Assembly: GCA_024398935.1 (NCBI GenBank)
Contig: JAKSIH010000007.1
Location: 37,479 to 101,478, forward strand
DNA length: 64,000 bases
DNA from: Fibrobacter sp.
GTDB taxonomy: Bacteria > Fibrobacterota > Fibrobacteria > Fibrobacterales > Fibrobacteraceae
Reading direction: 5' to 3'
Part shown: positions 61,472 through 64,000 of the stretch, in pieces
Numbering within the stretch: the first letter of the stretch is position 1
Layout of the letters: every line of letters starts with the position of its first letter
The notes under the pieces: generated by a model
Databases searched by the model: none
The model's input: the letters and a program-made list of their open reading frames with translations, nothing else
What the model was told of the DNA's origin: nothing
Translations under genes and position numbers: made by a program

Positions 61472-62467
61472 ATGCTTAAAGTAATCAGGGCGGTGACCCG
61501 TTTTCTTTCCACCTATACGTCTCTTTTTGTAATCGCCTGCGCGGTGGTTGCCTTCTTTGCTCCTGTCACTTTCGCCTGGGTTCGCGGCAATGTCTCTTCC
61601 GTGATTCTCGGTATCATCATGCTGTCCATGGGCTTGACCCTTCGCATTGAAGATTTCAAGAACTTGGCGAAGCGCCCGCTGGATATTTGTGCTGGCGCCT
61701 TGGCTCAGTACACCATCATGCCGCTGGTTGCCCTGTGCCTTACGAAAGTTTTCGGACTGGATCCGTATCTCGCTGTAGGTATCATTCTGGTGGGCTGCTG
61801 CCCCGGCGGCGTCTCCAGCAATGTGATGAGTTATCTTGCAAAGGGTGACGTTGCCTTCTCTGTGGGCATGACAACCGTCAGCACCTTACTTGCGCCGATT
61901 GTTACCCCGTTTTTGGTATTGTGGCTTGCAGATACCAGCATCAACGTGAATGCGGTGGGGATGTTCCTGCAGATCCTTTATGTGACCGTGGGCCCTGTGA
62001 CCGCAGGCTTCCTGATGAACCATTTCTTCGGCCATCGCAATGGCTTCAAGGAAATTCAGGCGAATATGCCTTCGGTAAGTGTCATTGGCCTTGGACTGAT
62101 TGTAGGTAGCGTTATCGTAACGGTGCGCCCGCATCTGCTGAACAATGGCGTAAGCCTATTGTTCCTGGTGCTTGCCGTGGTGTTCTGCCACAATGCCTTG
62201 GGCTATGTGCTGGGTTACAGCGTGGGACGCGTCCTCAAGTTCACCACCGCAAAAAAGCGCACCATCGCCATCGAAGTTGGCGTGCAGAATGCGGGCATGG
62301 CTACTGTGCTTGCGGCAGCCTTCTTTGCCAATCCCGAGAACATTGCTGCCAATCCCAACGCCGCCCTATGCGTTGTTCCTTGCGCCATCAGCTGCGCCTA
62401 TCATTCCATTAGCGGAACGGTTCTTGCCGGCATCTTTGCAAAACTGGACAAGAAAAAATCCAAATAA
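61472..62467 (+). CDS. Bile acid:sodium symporter (BASS) family transporter
   Basis: 331 residues, about ten membrane helices. Conserved motifs LSMGLTLRIEDFKNL (helix 2), LVGCCPGGVSSNVMSYLAKG (crossover motif), and EVGVQNAGMATVLAAAFF (second crossover). The start at 61472 is directly after a TATATTTG box. Bacterial BASS members carry organic anions (pantoate, keto acids, bile acids); which one cannot be told. It stands alone beside decayed genes, in one of the few intact loci of this region. Confidence 0.88.
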   Translation: MLKVIRAVTRFLSTYTSLFVIACAVVAFFAPVTFAWVRGNVSSVILGIIMLSMGLTLRIEDFKNLAKRPLDICAGALAQYTIMPLVALCLTKVFGLDPYLAVGIILVGCCPGGVSSNVMSYLAKGDVAFSVGMTTVSTLLAPIVTPFLVLWLADTSINVNAVGMFLQILYVTVGPVTAGFLMNHFFGHRNGFKEIQANMPSVSVIGLGLIVGSVIVTVRPHLLNNGVSLLFLVLAVVFCHNALGYVLGYSVGRVLKFTTAKKRTIAIEVGVQNAGMATVLAAAFFANPENIAANPNAALCVVPCAISCAYHSISGTVLAGIFAKLDKKKSK

Positions 62468-62595
62468 TTTTTTATAAAGTAAGCCCCTTCAAAACTGCAT
62501 TTTTACTGTAGAAACGCAATTTTTTGGCTGAAACAGGCTTTGGCGCCGCAGCTTTCTAATAGCAACTAAACAATCTTTTCTCAGCAATACAACTT

Positions 62596-62719
62596 GGCTT
62601 GACATAGCCTGGCCAGGAACCGCATTCATAAAACAGACTTTAAATAGTGTCTTTGCAGCAGGCGAAGGCGCGTACAAAATGACTTGACACAGCCAAAAAC
62701 AGTCCGGCTTGACAGAGCC
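62596..62719. repeat. Degenerate repeats of GGCTTGACAnAGCC
   Basis: GGCTTGACATAGCC (62596-62609), GACTTGACACAGCC (62681-62694) and GGCTTGACAGAGCC (62706-62719). The first and third are followed at similar distances by CGCA.TCA.AA..ACAG.CT. In a 344-bp gap (62468-62811) with no convincing gene. Confidence 0.5.
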
Positions 62720-62764
62720 TACTCATGATACGCAGTCAAAATACAGTCTATTTGCAGATAAAAA

Positions 62765-62791
62765 AGGACTGACAAAATGAATGTCAGTCCT
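62765..62791 (-). terminator. Terminator after the cupin remnant
   Basis: Perfect 10-bp stem AGGACTGACA/TGTCAGTCCT with loop AAATGAA and a following T-run on the minus strand. Confidence 0.88.
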
Positions 62792-62811
62792 CTAAAATTT
62801 TGTAAGCCGTA

Positions 62812-63076
62812 TTACTTAATAATGTTTGCGTCATCCATAAAGCTGGTAATCGGCTTGGCTTCATACTGAATGCACATCATGACCATTTCTGCATCAGAGG
62901 TGTTGCGCAGGGCACGGACACCCGCTGGAGCTACGCGGACAACGCTACCTTCGCCAACGGCAAACTTTTCGCCGTCCACTTCATACTCACCCTTACCAGA
63001 AAAGTTACTGGCCAAGGAAAACCTTACCTTCCACATTCTTCCAGCCATTAAAGTTTTTTACTGCGTAATTTTTCAT
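62812..63076 (-). pseudogene. Cupin with the metal-binding part deleted
   Basis: The original start is the ATG at 63076 with AGAGGTAAC upstream: MKNYAVKNFNGWKNVEGKVF, then the frame stops at GQ. A shifted frame continues as SGKGEYEVDGEKFAVGEGSV, VRVAPAGVRALRNTS to the stop at 62812. In intact relatives ~40 residues with the GxHxHxnE metal site join these parts. The deletion removed exactly that stretch and shifted the frame. It still has promoter region, divergent regulator and terminator. Confidence 0.85.
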
Positions 63077-63190
63077 ATTGTTACCTCTTGTTTTGTAGTT
63101 ACTTTTAGAGACCAACTCTCTTTTAAGCAACCATAATTTAAAACCAAATTCCTATTAAAACAAGAAGGCACAAAAAAGTGTCATAGGCAC

Positions 63191-63243
63191 ATTTTAGTAA
63201 CTATTGAAAAATCTGCTTAAAAACGGTGTTTGCTAACTAAAAT
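63191..63243. promoter_or_regulatory. HxlR-type operator in the cupin/HxlR gap
   Basis: ATTTTAGTAA (63191-63200) and its near complement TAACTAAAAT (63234-63243, one mismatch) form an inverted repeat 33 bp apart, between divergent genes. Confidence 0.55.
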
Positions 63244-63288
63244 ATTTTTTATTACTTTTATAGCGTAAGTATATAAAAGAGAGTATTT

Positions 63289-63660
63289 ATGTCTAAAATT
63301 ATATTAAAAGACGACAACTTTCCAAATTGCCCAATACGGAACATATTGAGCCGCATAGGGGATAAATGGTCCATGCTGGTACTTTACACATTATCTCAAC
63401 AGCCCGTTTGCAGATTCAATCAATTACAGCGTAGCATTCCAGACATTTCGCAAAAAATGCTAACCTCAACCCTCAAGACCCTGGAAGCCGACGGCATCGT
63501 CAATCGAAAAGTCTACCCAGAAGTTCCGCCCCGCGTTGAATACTCAATTTCCAAACGCGGCGATACCTTGCTGCCCATCCTCCAGGATTTAATCAACTGG
63601 GCCGCACTAAACATGAAAAAAATTGTGAAGGACAGAGAAAAAAAGATGAAATCCCAATAA
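63289..63660 (+). CDS. HxlR-family transcriptional regulator
   Basis: 123 residues. Winged helix with CPIRNILSRIGDKWSMLVLY, RFNQLQRSIPDISQKMLTST (recognition helix), LKTLEADGIVNRKVYPEVPP and RVEYSISKRG: the full HxlR signature, including the Cys14 used as a redox or electrophile sensor in some members (SKIILKDDNFPNCP). AGAGAG precedes the start. Divergent from the cupin, which would have been its target; now the target is broken. Confidence 0.92.
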   Translation: MSKIILKDDNFPNCPIRNILSRIGDKWSMLVLYTLSQQPVCRFNQLQRSIPDISQKMLTSTLKTLEADGIVNRKVYPEVPPRVEYSISKRGDTLLPILQDLINWAALNMKKIVKDREKKMKSQ

Positions 63661-63881
63661 GATTACTTCATAAATTCGCTTGGGGGCACGATTATACGAC
63701 ATCCCTAACCACAAAAGATTACGCAAACAAACTGACTACAAGAATCGATCTTTTTCGAGAAAAGACAAAGACAAGAAAGGCTCTGCACCTTGTTATGATT
63801 ACCCCTTTCGGTTTAAAAAACAACCTTTACGCAGGGCTGATTCAAAACGAAATCACTCTAGACGATTTAATGAAATTCTAA
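63661..63881 (+). pseudogene. C-terminal tail of an AAA-family ATPase
   Basis: The frame continues through HDYTTSLTTKDYANKLTTRI, DLFREKTKTRKALHLVMITP, FGLKNNLYAGLIQNEITLDD and LMKF to a stop at 63881, without any start. This is the usual end of a large group of bacterial AAA ATPases of the ATP-binding COG1672 type (KxALxLxxITxxGxxxNxYxxxxQNEVTxDDLF). The ~300 residues before it are absent. A clear remnant. Confidence 0.7.
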
Positions 63882-63956
63882 ATCTTCGTTACTTCGTAAA
63901 ATCACTTGGGGTTAGCCCAGACACGCACCCATTTCACAAAAATTATATTTCACTCC

Positions 63957-64000
63957 ATGGAACTTCGAACCCTCAAATACTTCTTAGCTGTCGCCCAGGA
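63957..64000 (+). CDS. LysR-family regulator (partial, cut by window)
   Basis: The ATG at 63957 begins MELRTLKYFLAVAQ, the canonical first helix of a LysR winged helix-turn-helix (M-x-L-R-x-L-x-Y-F-x-x-V-A). Only 14 codons are visible. Confidence 0.7.
   Translation, partial: MELRTLKYFLAVAQ

Noticed and set aside
62489..62677. 62-codon minus-strand frame
   Set aside because: It overlaps the degenerate GGCTTGACA repeats and has no ribosome site or recognisable domain.
1..64000. tRNA, rRNA, CRISPR, prophage or intact transposase genes
   Set aside because: None recognised on either strand in the reading; the DGR template repeat and reverse transcriptase are also not in the window.

Overview
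The window looks like a chromosomal segment of a rumen-type Fibrobacter (F. succinogenes or a close relative). The evidence is FISUMP-domain lipoproteins, two TIGR02147-family proteins, poly-serine linkers in secreted proteins, a large block of CBM6-bearing hemicellulases that share one C-terminal module, and promoters with a TAnnTTTG-like box as in the Bacteroidota/FCB group. No tRNA, rRNA, CRISPR array or intact insertion sequence was seen.

Layout. (1) 1-6529: a leftward operon encoding a secreted barrel-like protein, a FISUMP lipoprotein and a large lipoprotein whose C-terminus has the form of a diversity-generating retroelement (DGR) variable region, followed by GC-rich hairpins and a partial MutS-like/Avd accessory gene. 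The template repeat and reverse transcriptase would lie left of the window. (2) 6956-31345: a leftward hemicellulose cluster: GH5, GH27, CE1, GH43, a GH-A clan enzyme, two CE6 esterases, GH30 and two GH43 enzymes, then a lipoprotein and a TIGR02147 protein. The ten enzymes carry CBM6 plus a common C-terminal module, and most have their own promoter and terminator. (3) 31583-35571: a TtcA-like tRNA thiolase, a LysR regulator, a PiT/PhoR hybrid remnant and an AAA/DUF4143 ATPase. (4) 36239-47523: a defence-like island with a YhcG nuclease, an AlbA_2/Schlafen-type protein, a NACHT-type NTPase translationally coupled to a nucleotidyl-cyclase-like protein, and a type IIG restriction-modification enzyme. 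(5) 47891-53204: a second AAA/DUF4143 protein, ppx and ppk remnants, then pdxST with a divergent PdxR-like regulator. (6) 53252-60717: a pectate lyase, two lipoproteins with a second TIGR02147 gene, and a GH5 cellulase. (7) 60794-64000: decayed gene pieces, a BASS-family transporter, an HxlR regulator beside a broken cupin, and the start of a LysR gene.

Strongest new observation. Ten genes or operons of the hemicellulose cluster, plus one apparent gene-less transcript, share a 15-bp palindrome (consensus TGGAYANNNTRTCMA) lying exactly 43 nt upstream of an 8-bp promoter box (TAWNTTWN). The same pair precedes the TIGR02147-lipoprotein operon, which makes that protein the candidate regulator. 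The extra copy drives what looks like an ~85-nt small RNA ending in its own terminator at 23833-23916. Only the second CE6 gene lacks the operator.

Other themes. Several genes (tRNA thiolase, AAA, RM, BASS transporter, TIGR02147) have the promoter box 4-6 nt before the start codon and no Shine-Dalgarno, which suggests leaderless mRNAs. At least nine loci are clean deletion remnants, several of them from phosphate/polyphosphate metabolism. All assignments are from reading the sequence; no database search was run.
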